DNA of 64,000 bases from an uncultured Chryseobacterium sp. (GCA_913774355.1 CAJYGB010000017.1:106673-170672), one strand, 5' to 3'. Counted from the stretch's first letter, positions 34,395-43,514 are shown. A program made the numbers and translations. Notes: a model not told the origin generated them from the letters alone.

Positions 34395-35546
34395 TTAGTT
34401 TTCGTCTCTGGTCAGTGGCTGAATTAGATGATTTCTTATAAAGAAATTATAACCCAAATCATATATTGTGAAACTTTCGTCTCTTTTCTGGACTCTGAAA
34501 AATCTTCCGTCAGTATTTATTATCCTTTCGTAAAGTTGTATACGTTGATAATCGTAATCTTTCGGCAAATCAATATAGTATTTTCCAGAGAATGGCAAAT
34601 TTCGGGTATAGTCCGTGATCTGTTTCGACTTTAATAATTCATGAAAGAGATAAAAGGTTTCAGATTCTTTAAGGATGACTTCCTGTGCTTTTGACTTTAG
34701 TCTATGCACCAGAACAGGATCCTTTAAATCAATAAATTTTAGTGGAATATTTTGATACAAATAACTGACATTCCGGATTAGCCTTCTTAATTCAAAAGGT
34801 GATTCGTTACCATAATTATAAACGGTTTTAATGATTTTTCCTTTCGATACAAAGGTGACGCTTTGTGAAGATAAGTCTGTAACCGATATTTGATATTCCG
34901 GTTTTAAGGCTTTGATATCAAGATTATCAAGTTCATTAAAAATATCTTTTATCTTTTTATCAGCAACCCCATTTTTATACAAGCCATTCATGGAATTATT
35001 AGATTCTCCGTAAAAAAATAAATAGCCGGTTTTATTTATTACGGATGAATTTTGAGGGCAGCTGCCGAAGCAGGGTGATTTTGAAACGATAATTTCATCT
35101 ATCGGTGGATTGTCGAATTTTTTTTCGGAGAATGGGATTAAGGTAATTGTTGATTTATCCTTTTGTTCTAAAATAATCTTTCTAGCGGTAAAATGTAAAA
35201 TCTTATTTCCTGTAAATCGATTTTCTGCCTGATCAAAAATCAGCAGCGAATCATTTTTTACTACATATTTCGTTTTTTCTCCAAAATAAAATGTTTGGTT
35301 TTCACCTGTTACCTGATCACGTAAAAATTTGAAAAAGCCATTTTTATTAGTGTAGGTTCCGTCTTTCCCAAAAATTAACACCTGCGGATCATCATTTGTG
35401 AAGGGTAGTATAGGTTCTTCCGGATTTTGTTTATCATCTTTCTCAATAATCCATGTACCTATTATTTTTTGTAAATATTCCTGTTTTTCAGGATGACAAG
35501 ACACCGCGAAGACACCTATTAAGGTTGTAATTATTAGTTTTTTCAT
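34395..35546 (-). CDS. DUF6438 domain lipoprotein
   Basis: A 383-aa lipoprotein with lipobox FAVSC (Cys17). The first half is a lipocalin-like region (IIGTWIIEKDDKQ, then alternating strands). Next is a DUF6438-type segment recognised by KSPCFGSCPQ, the GYLFFYGE strand and DIFNELDNLDI. The C-terminal 80 residues are unassigned. It lies directly after the aspS terminator without a clear promoter of its own. Function unknown. Confidence 0.78.
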   Translation of the reverse strand: MKKLIITTLIGVFAVSCHPEKQEYLQKIIGTWIIEKDDKQNPEEPILPFTNDDPQVLIFGKDGTYTNKNGFFKFLRDQVTGENQTFYFGEKTKYVVKNDSLLIFDQAENRFTGNKILHFTARKIILEQKDKSTITLIPFSEKKFDNPPIDEIIVSKSPCFGSCPQNSSVINKTGYLFFYGESNNSMNGLYKNGVADKKIKDIFNELDNLDIKALKPEYQISVTDLSSQSVTFVSKGKIIKTVYNYGNESPFELRRLIRNVSYLYQNIPLKFIDLKDPVLVHRLKSKAQEVILKESETFYLFHELLKSKQITDYTRNLPFSGKYYIDLPKDYDYQRIQLYERIINTDGRFFRVQKRDESFTIYDLGYNFFIRNHLIQPLTRDEN

Positions 35547-35576
35547 AACAAAAAAGCGGAGAAAAATTCCCCGCTT
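35547..35576 (-). terminator. Rho-independent terminator of aspS
   Basis: On the minus strand AAGCGGGGA pairs with TCTCCGCTT (9 bp, one G-U pair) around a 5-nt loop and is followed by T6. It is 6 nt after the aspS stop. Confidence 0.85.
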
Positions 35577-35581
35577 CTAAT

Positions 35582-37336
35582 TTATGATTTTAAATTCAAT
35601 TGCAATTCCAGTTCATCCAGCTGTTCGTTGGCAATGGACGCCGGTGCGTCGATCATCACGTCCCGTCCCGAATTGTTTTTAGGGAAAGCGATATAATCCC
35701 GGATCACTTCATTTCCGTCGAGGATCGCTACCAGACGGTCAAAACCGAAGGCCAGTCCACCGTGAGGCGGAGCGCCGTATTTGAAAGCATTCATCAGAAA
35801 TCCGAACTGGGCTTCCGCTTCTTCTTTGCTGAAACCTAGCAGGTCGAACATTTTGGACTGAAGGTCTTTATCGAAAATCCTGATGGAACCTCCGCCGATT
35901 TCGTTTCCGTTTAGCACCATATCATAGGCGTTGGCTCTAGCTTTCCCCGGATCGGTTTCCAGCAAATGGATATCTTCCGGTTTCGGAGAGGTGAAAGGGT
36001 GGTGCATCGCATGGTAACGGCCGCTTTCCTCATCAAATTCCAATAACGGGAAGTCCACTACCCAAAGCGGGGCGAATTCGTTTCCTTTTCTCAAACCTAA
36101 CCGGTTTCCAAGCTCCATTCTCAACGCAGAAAGCTGGGTTCTTACCTTGTGTTCGTTTCCGGAAAGGATCAGCATAAGGTCGCCTTCTTTAGCCCCGAAT
36201 TTTTCGATGATCTTGGCTAAATCCTCTTCGCTGTAGAATTTATTAACGGAAGAAGTCTTCACGCCGTCGTTCTGGAATTTAACCCAGACCATTCCGGAAG
36301 CACCGATCTGCGGTCTTTTTACCCAATCTACCAGTTCGTCGATCTGCTTTCTGGTATAATCCGCACAGCCTTCTACATTGATCCCCACAACCAGTTCTGC
36401 TTCATCGAATATTTTAAAGTCTTTTCCTTGTACCAGGTCATTCAGTTTCACGAATTCCATTCCGAAACGGATGTCCGGCTTATCATTTCCGTATTTCTGC
36501 ATCGCATCGGCAAACGTCATTCTTGGGAAATCTCCGAATTCCTGTCCGGTAATATCTTTCAATAGAGTCTTGGTCATTCCTTCAAAGACATTCATCACAT
36601 CTTCCTGCTCCACAAATGCCATTTCGCAATCAATCTGGGTGAATTCCGGCTGACGGTCGGCCCGTAAATCCTCATCACGGAAACATTTCACGATCTGGAA
36701 ATATTTATCCATTCCGCCCACCATCAGCAATTGCTTGAAGGTCTGCGGAGACTGCGGCAATGCGTAGAACTGCCCCGGGTTCATTCGGCTTGGAACAACG
36801 AAATCCCTTGCCCCTTCTGGAGTGGATTTAATTAAAACCGGAGTTTCCACCTCAATAAATCCGTTATCCGAAAGATAATTTCTTACTTTCTGCGCCATGT
36901 TGTGACGGAAGATCAGCTTATCTTTTACAGGATTTCTACGGATATCCAGGTAACGGTATTTCATTCTCAGTTCTTCGCCGCCATCCGTTTCATCCTCAAT
37001 GGTGAAAGGCGGAAGCTGGGATTCGTTGAGAACCGTCAATTTTTCTACTAAAATTTCAATTTCTCCAGTTGGGATATTCGGGTTTTTACTTACCCTTTCA
37101 ATCACCTTTCCGATCACCTGAATGACAAATTCACGACCTAGTTTTTTTGCATTTTCCATTAGTTCTGCCGTAGAACGATCCTGGTCGAAAACCAGCTGCG
37201 TAATTCCGTAACGATCCCGGAGATCGATCCAAATCATAAATCCTTTATCCCGGATGGTCTGTACCCATCCTGAAAGGGTTACTTCTTCATTCAGATTCTT
37301 AAGAGACAATTCTCCGTTGGTGTGCGATCGAAACAT
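35582..37336 (-). CDS. aspS: Aspartate--tRNA ligase
   Basis: A 584-aa class II synthetase of the bacterial type. It has an N-terminal OB anticodon-binding domain ([26 protein letters not shown]), class II motif 2 ([23 protein letters not shown]), the inserted GAD domain, and motif 3 ([14 protein letters not shown]) near the C-terminus. It charges tRNA-Asp. Its own -7 element is at 37399-37406. A Thr-rich reading frame with a terminator hairpin lies further upstream on the same strand and could influence it. Confidence 0.96.
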   Translation of the reverse strand: MFRSHTNGELSLKNLNEEVTLSGWVQTIRDKGFMIWIDLRDRYGITQLVFDQDRSTAELMENAKKLGREFVIQVIGKVIERVSKNPNIPTGEIEILVEKLTVLNESQLPPFTIEDETDGGEELRMKYRYLDIRRNPVKDKLIFRHNMAQKVRNYLSDNGFIEVETPVLIKSTPEGARDFVVPSRMNPGQFYALPQSPQTFKQLLMVGGMDKYFQIVKCFRDEDLRADRQPEFTQIDCEMAFVEQEDVMNVFEGMTKTLLKDITGQEFGDFPRMTFADAMQKYGNDKPDIRFGMEFVKLNDLVQGKDFKIFDEAELVVGINVEGCADYTRKQIDELVDWVKRPQIGASGMVWVKFQNDGVKTSSVNKFYSEEDLAKIIEKFGAKEGDLMLILSGNEHKVRTQLSALRMELGNRLGLRKGNEFAPLWVVDFPLLEFDEESGRYHAMHHPFTSPKPEDIHLLETDPGKARANAYDMVLNGNEIGGGSIRIFDKDLQSKMFDLLGFSKEEAEAQFGFLMNAFKYGAPPHGGLAFGFDRLVAILDGNEVIRDYIAFPKNNSGRDVMIDAPASIANEQLDELELQLNLKS

Positions 37337-37398
37337 AAATTATTGGTTTAAAGTTGAAGGTCTAAAGTTCATTACAGAACTTTTGAATTTTCCGTTGG

Positions 37399-37406
37399 CA
37401 AAGATA
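37399..37406 (-). promoter_or_regulatory. -7 element of aspS
   Basis: TATCTTTG on the minus strand gives a leader of about 55 nt to the aspS ATG. No clear -33 TTG is found. It lies 57 bp downstream of the hairpin at 37463-37484. Confidence 0.55.
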
Positions 37407-37431
37407 ATATTTTTGAAGGTTTTTTCTAAAA

Positions 37432-37563
37432 CTATACGCGTAAAATTGCAATATTAAAAATTCCGGAACCTCTAAAGGCCCCGGATGATTTGTGTGTTGT
37501 GGTTGTGTGCTGAGCATAAGCATGTACACCCGCAAAATAAAAGAAGATTAACTGCTTCTTCAC
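37432..37563 (-). CDS. Candidate small ORF / leader peptide with Thr-codon run
   Basis: A 43-codon frame starting at GTG 37563. The first part is a basic, hydrophobic start (MKKQLIFFYFAG) followed by a His/Thr-rich QHTTTTHK at codons 18-25, which includes four consecutive Thr codons (37506-37495). A -7 element lies 18 bp upstream, and a terminator hairpin starts at codon 27. The layout resembles an amino acid-responsive leader peptide such as thrL, or a signal-peptide-like microprotein. The gene is too short to be found by normal thresholds, and the GTG start is a guess. Confidence 0.45.
   Translation of the reverse strand: MKKQLIFFYFAGVHAYAQHTTTTHKSSGAFRGSGIFNIAILRV
37456..37484 (-). terminator. 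Hairpin terminator downstream of the Thr-codon run
   Basis: On the minus strand CCGGGGCCT (37484-37476) pairs with AGGTTCCGG (37471-37463), 9 bp with two G-U pairs and a TTAG loop, followed by AATTTTT. The opposite strand pairs less well, so the orientation is leftward. Confidence 0.7.
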
Positions 37564-37581
37564 GATTATTAGTTTCTGGGG

Positions 37582-37589
37582 CAAAAGTA
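37582..37589 (-). promoter_or_regulatory. -7 element upstream of the Thr-rich small ORF
   Basis: TACTTTTG matches TAnnTTTG and lies 18 nt before GTG 37563. A TTG lies 27 bp further upstream, longer than the usual -33 spacing. Confidence 0.5.
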
Positions 37590-37695
37590 GGCTATCTCAC
37601 AGATGTTTGATAAGATCAAACCTTTGATTTATGGGATTTTATTATTTCAATGTGGTATTTTAACAAATTATTTTGAATTATTTTCATAAAAATTC

Positions 37696-37902
37696 TTAAT
37701 TTTTCACATATTCAAGAATGTCTCCCGGCTGGCAATCCAGGGCTTTACAGATGGCTTCCAGAGTAGAAAGTTTCACGGCTTTTGCTTTTCCGGTTTTTAA
37801 AATGGAAAGGTTGGCCTGGGTGATCCCGATTTTTTCGGCAAGTTCCTGCGACTGCATTTTGCGCCTGGCAAGCATTACGTCTACGTTGATAATGATCGGC
37901 AT
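37696..37902 (-). CDS. Cro/CI-type HTH transcriptional regulator
   Basis: A 68-aa protein that is almost entirely an XRE-type helix-turn-helix: MLARRKMQSQELAEKIGITQANLSILKTGKAKAV, then LSTLEAICKALDCQPGDILEY. It resembles the YozG-like small regulators that occur next to DUF2975 membrane proteins. It begins 2 bp after the DUF2975 gene, so the pair forms an operon, probably as membrane sensor and regulator. Confidence 0.9.
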   Translation of the reverse strand: MPIIINVDVMLARRKMQSQELAEKIGITQANLSILKTGKAKAVKLSTLEAICKALDCQPGDILEYVKN

Positions 37903-37904
37903 AA

Positions 37905-38501
37905 TTAAATCGTTAAATCCACTTGTTCCTGAAGTTCCAGTCCTTTCTTGAAAAATTCCACGATGAACAATACCAGTGCTCCGAAAAACAAGAAGAGCAT
38001 TACGTTATAATTAGGAGACAACATGGTTTTTACAGTGAATGGGATAATAGCCATCGTAATAACCGCATACAGGATATTGATCCATCCGAATCTCTTAAGC
38101 CAACGCAAGGCTTTGGCATTAAAAACCTGTTCTCTGCTTATTTCCCGTAAAAACCGGTAACCCGCGTAAAAAAACAAAGCTACGAAAACGGCATTGGAAA
38201 TGTAATTTAAAATGCTGAAGGTATTGAATATTCCAGTCAATAGATTTTGCCGGGTAAAAGGAACAAAGATTTTAAACTTCATCAGATCATCCATCGTACG
38301 GGTCCATTGATTTTTCGCCCAGCCCACATCTGTCCCTGTAATAAAAAAGTCTGAAAGAATAGTATTTCCTGTTTTGAAATTGTATGCTAAAATAGCAAAG
38401 CCTATTATTTCATAAACACATTGAACAGCAAATAGAACGAACAGTACAAGCATCAGATAACTCAAAACGTGTGAAAGCGAATTTTTTCCAATAATTTTCA
38501 T
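37905..38501 (-). CDS. DUF2975 membrane protein
   Basis: A 198-aa protein with four predicted membrane helices (about 12-38, 95-118, 138-158, 163-185), matching the DUF2975 (YoaS-like) pattern. The adjacent HTH gene supports this, since DUF2975 and a small XRE regulator are commonly paired. Its -7 element is TATCTTTG at 38524-38531. The stimulus sensed, if any, is unknown. Confidence 0.85.
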   Translation of the reverse strand: MKIIGKNSLSHVLSYLMLVLFVLFAVQCVYEIIGFAILAYNFKTGNTILSDFFITGTDVGWAKNQWTRTMDDLMKFKIFVPFTRQNLLTGIFNTFSILNYISNAVFVALFFYAGYRFLREISREQVFNAKALRWLKRFGWINILYAVITMAIIPFTVKTMLSPNYNVMLFLFFGALVLFIVEFFKKGLELQEQVDLTI

Positions 38502-38523
38502 GGTTATTAATTTTTATTTATTG

Positions 38524-38531
38524 CAAAGATA
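38524..38531 (-). promoter_or_regulatory. -7 element of the DUF2975-HTH operon
   Basis: TATCTTTG on the minus strand, 22 nt before ATG 38501. Confidence 0.6.
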
Positions 38532-38723
38532 TAAATAATTATTGTTTTACGATAAAAATTTATTGATTTTATTTAAATTTTTTCTTGAAGAAATTGAGGA
38601 GTAATTAAATCCGTTGTTTTTGAAGGGATCTGAAACCTTTTTAAAGCCTCTAATAATAATCTGCAATAGTATGAGGTATTCCACCGGGATATGATTTTAT
38701 AAAAATTTTAACAGCTGTCATTC

Positions 38724-38754
38724 TTGATTTTTTATGCTGTATTTTCTAATTTCG
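38724..38754 (+). promoter_or_regulatory. Promoter of the THX gene
   Basis: TTG (38724-38726), a 20-bp spacer and TAATTTCG (38747-38754), one base off the TAnnTTTG consensus. The leader is about 22 nt. Confidence 0.5.
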
Positions 38755-38780
38755 TAGTGAACCAACAAAATCTATTACTT

Positions 38781-38900
38781 ATGGGAAAAGGAGACAAAAA
38801 ATCCAAAAGAGGCAAAATCAACAATGGAAGTTACGGGAAAAGAAGACCGAGAAAAGCTTCAAAGTCAGCAGTCGTTTCCGAAGAGAAAACCAAAAATTAG
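38781..38900 (+). CDS. 30S ribosomal protein THX
   Basis: A 39-residue, very basic protein starting MGKGDKKSKRGKINNGSYG and continuing KRRPRK, which matches the bacterial THX (bTHX) family that binds 16S rRNA in the head of the 30S subunit. The last 12 residues are an extra acidic/Ser-rich tail. The gene is flanked by a promoter and a strong terminator, which supports it as real despite its length. Confidence 0.88.
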   Translation: MGKGDKKSKRGKINNGSYGKRRPRKASKSAVVSEEKTKN

Positions 38901-38905
38901 AAATA

Positions 38906-38939
38906 AAAAGACCGGAGAAATCAATCACCGGTCTTTTTT
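38906..38939 (+). terminator. Rho-independent terminator of the THX gene
   Basis: A 9-bp perfect stem AAAGACCGG / CCGGTCTTT with a 12-nt loop is followed by T. It is also symmetrical enough to serve the convergent DUF937 gene. Confidence 0.8.
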
Positions 38940-38961
38940 ATAATATAACAAAATTAAAGTA

Positions 38962-39615
38962 TTATTTTCCGAAGAATCCTCCGAGGATATCTCCCAATCC
39001 GCCGCCTTGCTGTTTCTTCTGATCGTTCCCTCCTAGGACACTTCCCAGGATATCATTCAGCGGATTTCCTGAAGACTGTGAATTTCCGCCGCCTAAGACG
39101 CTTCCCAGAATATCATTTAAAGGACTGGATTGCTGTTGTTGCGACTCATTGGAGGCATTGCCTAAGATACCGCCTAGAAGATCCCCTAAGCCGCCGGCGC
39201 CTACATTGTTCTGCTGTTTCTCCTTGCCGATGTAGCCCATGATTACAGGGGCCAGCATGGAAAGGATAGGTCCTATTTTATCTATTGAAATTCCCGTATT
39301 CTGGGAAAGCCTGTTTTCTACATTCGGTTTTTCGTCACCGAAAATGTGGTTTAGGATGGAACCTCCTTCAGATTGTCTGGCATCGGCCTGTGAAACATCA
39401 TCCAAAATACTTCCGTCGTGGTCTTTATCTAATGCATTATTCAGTGCTTCCGCCTCATTGGCATCCTGTGATTTTTTTCTCAGATAAGAAATGATCAGCG
39501 GTGCGGCCACTGCGAGCAAAGCAATCACCTGTGTTTTGCTGATGCCGAACTTGTTTTCTGCCTGTTCGGCAACCTGGTTGCCCGTGTTTCCTGTAAGTAA
39601 ATCGATAAGACTCAT
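38962..39615 (-). CDS. DUF937 domain protein
   Basis: A 217-aa protein of the DUF937 (YidB-like) family, with two related blocks (FGISKTQVIALLAVAAPLIISYLRKK and TGISIDKIGPILSMLAPVIMGYIGKEK) that are the family hallmark. The C-terminal third is a Gly/Gln/Asn/Ser low-complexity region repeating PLNDILGSVLGG. There is no signal peptide. Function unknown. Confidence 0.85.
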   Translation of the reverse strand: MSLIDLLTGNTGNQVAEQAENKFGISKTQVIALLAVAAPLIISYLRKKSQDANEAEALNNALDKDHDGSILDDVSQADARQSEGGSILNHIFGDEKPNVENRLSQNTGISIDKIGPILSMLAPVIMGYIGKEKQQNNVGAGGLGDLLGGILGNASNESQQQQSSPLNDILGSVLGGGNSQSSGNPLNDILGSVLGGNDQKKQQGGGLGDILGGFFGK

Positions 39616-39721
39616 AGTTTGTGTTTATTTGTATTGTTACTTAATGCATCAAAAAATATTCCTTATGTATTGTTGGACAAATTATTTCCACTAATGATGT
39701 TTAAATAGTTGATTTACAGGA

Positions 39722-40231
39722 TTAATTTTTTAAAATAGGAACGTTGGAGCACGCCTCTCCGAACATCAGTGATTTTACAAGCGGCTGAAGCTGTTCTACG
39801 AGTTCGATATAGGCATTTTCCGGGATTTCTTTGTCAGAACATCCTTTTACCAGAACCCTTTTGCCTCTCATTTCTTCAAAATCATGTCGTTGAATGGCGT
39901 TGTGCATCAGAATCACTTCAAGGTCTTCGCGGTTTCCGAAGACTATTTTTTTTGTGACACCGGTAAGCTTAGCGGTAATTAAAAAATAAGCCCAAAGCGG
40001 AACAATGGCATCCGCCGAATTATAAACATATACATACGCATCGCGGTATTCCTCTACATCGATCGCTGCCACTTTTTCCCTAAAGTCTTTTTCCTTCAGG
40101 ATCATTTCCATAAACAGAAAATCTTTCAGATCGATTCCTTTCCGCACCCCTTTCGGAACCAGATCGGTAAGATCAAAATTAATCAGTCCGCTTTCCGCTA
40201 CTTTATTCCGTATTTCAAATTCTTCTGACAT
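39722..40231 (-). CDS. DUF2480 family protein
   Basis: A 169-aa cytoplasmic protein, rich in charged residues, matching the Bacteroidota DUF2480 family by NKVAESGLINFDLTDLVPKGVRKGIDLKDFLFMEMILKEKDFR and DAYVYVYNSADAIVPLWAYFL. The ATG at 40240 (three codons upstream) is also possible; a -7 element (TAAATTTG, 40251-40258) fits both. It is divergent from lpxB. Role unknown. Confidence 0.83.
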   Translation of the reverse strand: MSEEFEIRNKVAESGLINFDLTDLVPKGVRKGIDLKDFLFMEMILKEKDFREKVAAIDVEEYRDAYVYVYNSADAIVPLWAYFLITAKLTGVTKKIVFGNREDLEVILMHNAIQRHDFEEMRGKRVLVKGCSDKEIPENAYIELVEQLQPLVKSLMFGEACSNVPILKN

Positions 40232-40372
40232 TTTTATCATTATCTTTGGACAAATTTACAAATTAAGACCGTACAACATCTTATTTGTTCTCTATTCCTT
40301 TTATAGAAACCTCCCATCATCAATTGTTTAAAAGAGGTTCTGAGGGAATTAAATTTAAAAGATTTCAGAAGA

Positions 40373-41482
40373 ATGAAATATTATATTATCGCCGGTGAAG
40401 CTTCCGGAGACCTGCATGGAAGCAATTTGATGAAAGCTTTAAAGCAGAAAGACCCTGCTGCGGAATTCCGGTTCTGGGGTGGTGATCTGATGGCAAAACA
40501 GGGCGGAACGCAGGTAAAGCATTACCGTGATCTCGCTTTTATGGGTTTTCTTGAAGTTGCTATGAACCTGCGGACAATTTTGAATAATATTAAATTCTGC
40601 AAGGAAGACATCCGCAATCATAAGCCGGATGTGCTCATTCTGGTGGATTACCCGGGATTTAATCTTAGGATTGCCAAGTTCGCCAAAGAACTGGATATTA
40701 AGGTGATTTATTACATTTCTCCGCAGCTTTGGGCCTGGAAAGAGGGCAGGGTGGAGATCATTAAGAAATATGTGGATGAAATGATGGTGATCCTTCCTTT
40801 TGAAGAGGATTTCTATAAAAAGCACGGTGTCCATTCCCATTTCGTCGGCCATCCTCTGCTGGATGCGATTTCGACTTTGGAAGACATGAATGTAGAAGAG
40901 TTTAAGAAAGACCACGGCCTGAACGACAAAGAAATTATTGCTTTATTGCCCGGTTCCCGGAAACAGGAAGTCGAAAAAATGTTGGCGATGATGCTTTCGG
41001 TAAGGCCTTACTTTAAGGAATACCAGTTTGTGATTGCCGGAGCCCCCAGCCTGCCGAAAGAATTTTATCAGAATTACGTAGATGATAACGTTCATTTTGT
41101 CTCCAATAAGACCTATGATCTGCTGAGGTGCTCCAAAGCCGCTCTCGTTACTTCCGGAACAGCCACGCTGGAAACTGCGCTGCTGAATGTCCCCGAAGTA
41201 GTCTGCTACCGCGGAAGCAAAATATCGTATGCTATTGCCAAACGCCTGGTTAAAAATATTAAATACATTTCTCTGGTCAACCTGATCATGGACCGTGAAG
41301 TCGTGAAAGAACTGATCCAGAACGAGCTGAATACGAATAGCCTGGTTGAAGAGCTGAAAAAAATACTGACTACCGAAAAAAGGTCCGAGGTATTCCGCGA
41401 TTATCAGCTGCTGAGGGAAAAACTTGGCGGAAAAGGGGCGAGTGAGAATGCGGCGGAGGTGATTGTGAACTGTAAAAAATAA
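40373..41482 (+). CDS. lpxB: Lipid-A-disaccharide synthase
   Basis: A 369-aa GT19 glycosyltransferase that joins UDP-diacylglucosamine and lipid X to make the lipid A disaccharide at the inner membrane. The N-terminus YYIIAGEASGDLHGSNLMKAL is the family signature. Further blocks are LVDYPGFNLRIAKFAK, YYISPQLWAWKEGR, ALLPGSRKQEVEKML, and VTSGTATLETALLNVPEVVCYRG for UDP binding. It works in the pathway that WaaA (11019-12251) continues. A terminator follows. Confidence 0.95.
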   Translation: MKYYIIAGEASGDLHGSNLMKALKQKDPAAEFRFWGGDLMAKQGGTQVKHYRDLAFMGFLEVAMNLRTILNNIKFCKEDIRNHKPDVLILVDYPGFNLRIAKFAKELDIKVIYYISPQLWAWKEGRVEIIKKYVDEMMVILPFEEDFYKKHGVHSHFVGHPLLDAISTLEDMNVEEFKKDHGLNDKEIIALLPGSRKQEVEKMLAMMLSVRPYFKEYQFVIAGAPSLPKEFYQNYVDDNVHFVSNKTYDLLRCSKAALVTSGTATLETALLNVPEVVCYRGSKISYAIAKRLVKNIKYISLVNLIMDREVVKELIQNELNTNSLVEELKKILTTEKRSEVFRDYQLLREKLGGKGASENAAEVIVNCKK

Positions 41483-41494
41483 ATTCAAAATATG

Positions 41495-41525
41495 AAATCG
41501 TAGAAATTTTTTCTGCGATTTTTAT
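41495..41525 (+). terminator. Rho-independent terminator of lpxB
   Basis: A 12-bp stem AAATCGTAGAAA / TTTCTGCGATTT (one T-G pair) is followed by a T-rich run, 13 nt after the stop. Confidence 0.8.
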
Positions 41526-41572
41526 TTTTCACGACGAATAGAATTCGTTTTGGAAAATTCCAGCCTTTTAAT

Positions 41573-41603
41573 TTGCCTTTTTTTATACGATTGGATATTT
41601 TTG
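41573..41603 (+). promoter_or_regulatory. Promoter of comEC
   Basis: TTG (41573-41575), a 20-bp spacer and TATTTTTG (41596-41603) match the full consensus. The predicted start site, near 41609, leaves a leader of about 8-14 nt to the TTG start codons. Confidence 0.7.
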
Positions 41604-41616
41604 GATATCACAAATC

Positions 41617-43392
41617 TTGGAATTGAATAAACAGCCGATTCTTATTCTCGCGATCTGCTTCATCCTTGGAATTTTTTTTCAGGATTGTTTTTCTTTGGAT
41701 AAAAATGGCATTCTTTGGATTGGAGGAGTTTATCTTCTGTTCTCATTCCCTGGATTTTTCAACAAATATTTTTTATTTAAAGTCCGGCCTTATTTGTTAG
41801 GGGTTCTGTTCTTCGTTATCGGCATCATCCTGCATTTTTTTAATAGCGGTTATTCTCAGGATTTAAAGATTTCCAAAAATGAAAACATTGTTTTTAAAAT
41901 TTCCAGAAAGCTAAATTCCAGTGTGAAGTATCGGAAATATGAAGCGGAAGTACAGGCGGGAAAAGAACATTTTAATGCGGTTGTATATATTTCAAAAGAA
42001 GAGAAAGAACTGGATTTTAAACATTATTATAAAACCCATGCTTACATTTCAAAACCTAAAACACCGCAGTATGATTTCCAGTTTGATTACTCAAAATATT
42101 TAAAACGGAAAAATATAGAATACCAGTGTTTTGTCAGTGATATCATTGTTTCTGCAGAACATAGTGAATCAAGTTGGAGTGAAAATTTTTCACAGAAGCG
42201 GCTGGAAGTGCTGCAAAATATTAATAAAACGTCATTATCCCCAAAATCACGGGAGTTCCTGAAAGGCATTATTCTGGCAGACCGAACAGAGATCGATCAA
42301 CAGACGGTCCAGGATTTCAGCCGGTCCGGGCTTGTGCATTTTCTGGCCATTTCAGGAACACATATCGTGGTTATTTTTGGATTGTTTTACTTCATTTTTA
42401 TAAAGGTTTTGCCTTTGAGATTCAGAAAGGAGGCCATCATTTCAAGCCTGGTATTGATATGGCTTTTTACCGCTTTCATCGGTTTCGGAAGTTCGGTAGT
42501 CCGTTCCAGCTTGATGCTGAGCATTTATTTTATTTATGTACTGCTGCAAAGGAAAACGGATTTGCTACATTCTTTGTCATTGTCTGCATTAGTCATTTTA
42601 GTTTTCGATACCCAGCAGATATTTGATGTCGGCTTCCAGCTGAGCTTTCTTGCCGTTCTCGGTATTTACTGGTTGAATCAGCCGATACTCAGCTATTTCC
42701 CAAGACAGGATAACCGGCTAAAAAAACTCCTGTTCAATACGGTTTCGATTTCCATTTCTGCCCAACTGGCAACGCTTCCGCTGGTATTGTACTATTTCCA
42801 TCAGTTTTCTTTTATATCTGTTTTTGCCAATTTTTTCATTGTTCCGTTTTCGGAGATTATTATCATTTTCTCTTTTTTAATGACCGCTTTCATCGCTTTT
42901 AATTTTAATTCTGAATGGATCAATACTGTTTACGATCTTGTTATTCAGCTGCTGTTAAGGATTATCCATTGGTTTGCAGATTTTGATTCCGTGTTTGTGG
43001 AAAATATCCCGATGAATGAAATAGAAGTTTTCTTTCTTTTCATCATCATCTATTTTCTGAGGTTTACGGTCACAAAATTCAATATCAAGACTTCAACAAG
43101 ATTGATTATGTCTTTTTTTATATTCCTAGTTGTTCGGATGGGCTTTAATAGTTATGCACAACAGCAGCAGGAAGTTTTGATTCACGATTTTTCCGGGCAT
43201 AAATTTTTATCGGTTAAGAATGGGGAAGGAGTTTGTTTTTGGATTGGAAAAGATGTTGATGGACAAAAAGTTAAACAGTTTGTTGTTAATCCTTACTGCG
43301 CTTCGAGGCGCATCGGAAAAACAGAATTCAGAAGGCTCCCTGATAATGTACAAAAAGTAGTGTGTAACGGCAAAATCTATGACTTGAATTAA
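41617..43392 (+). CDS. comEC: ComEC/Rec2 family DNA uptake protein, TTG start
   Basis: Inner-membrane channel protein for single-stranded DNA uptake during transformation, 591 aa. It has two N-terminal helices, a soluble DUF4131/OB-like region (about 55-190), then the Competence domain with several helices (LVHFLAISGTHIVVIFGLFYF, FIGFGSSVVRSSLMLSIYF, FDVGFQLSFLAVLGIYWL). The metallo-beta-lactamase domain of full-length ComEC is absent; only about 90 residues follow the last helix. No ATG is available near the promoter, so TTG 41617 or 41623 must initiate. Confidence 0.87.
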   Translation: MELNKQPILILAICFILGIFFQDCFSLDKNGILWIGGVYLLFSFPGFFNKYFLFKVRPYLLGVLFFVIGIILHFFNSGYSQDLKISKNENIVFKISRKLNSSVKYRKYEAEVQAGKEHFNAVVYISKEEKELDFKHYYKTHAYISKPKTPQYDFQFDYSKYLKRKNIEYQCFVSDIIVSAEHSESSWSENFSQKRLEVLQNINKTSLSPKSREFLKGIILADRTEIDQQTVQDFSRSGLVHFLAISGTHIVVIFGLFYFIFIKVLPLRFRKEAIISSLVLIWLFTAFIGFGSSVVRSSLMLSIYFIYVLLQRKTDLLHSLSLSALVILVFDTQQIFDVGFQLSFLAVLGIYWLNQPILSYFPRQDNRLKKLLFNTVSISISAQLATLPLVLYYFHQFSFISVFANFFIVPFSEIIIIFSFLMTAFIAFNFNSEWINTVYDLVIQLLLRIIHWFADFDSVFVENIPMNEIEVFFLFIIIYFLRFTVTKFNIKTSTRLIMSFFIFLVVRMGFNSYAQQQQEVLIHDFSGHKFLSVKNGEGVCFWIGKDVDGQKVKQFVVNPYCASRRIGKTEFRRLPDNVQKVVCNGKIYDLN

Positions 43393-43486
43393 TGCTGTAT
43401 TTTTTCTTCTTTTTCCTTTATTTATAATATTTTACGATCTTATTTAGAAGCATTACAAACTGGCTTTTTGTGAGATTTCTCACTTT

Positions 43487-43514
43487 TTGATGTTCTTAAC
43501 ATTTCTTAATTTTG
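43487..43514 (+). promoter_or_regulatory. Promoter of the sdh operon
   Basis: TTG (43487-43489), a 17-bp spacer and TAATTTTG (43507-43514), 23 bp before the sdhC ATG. Confidence 0.68.
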
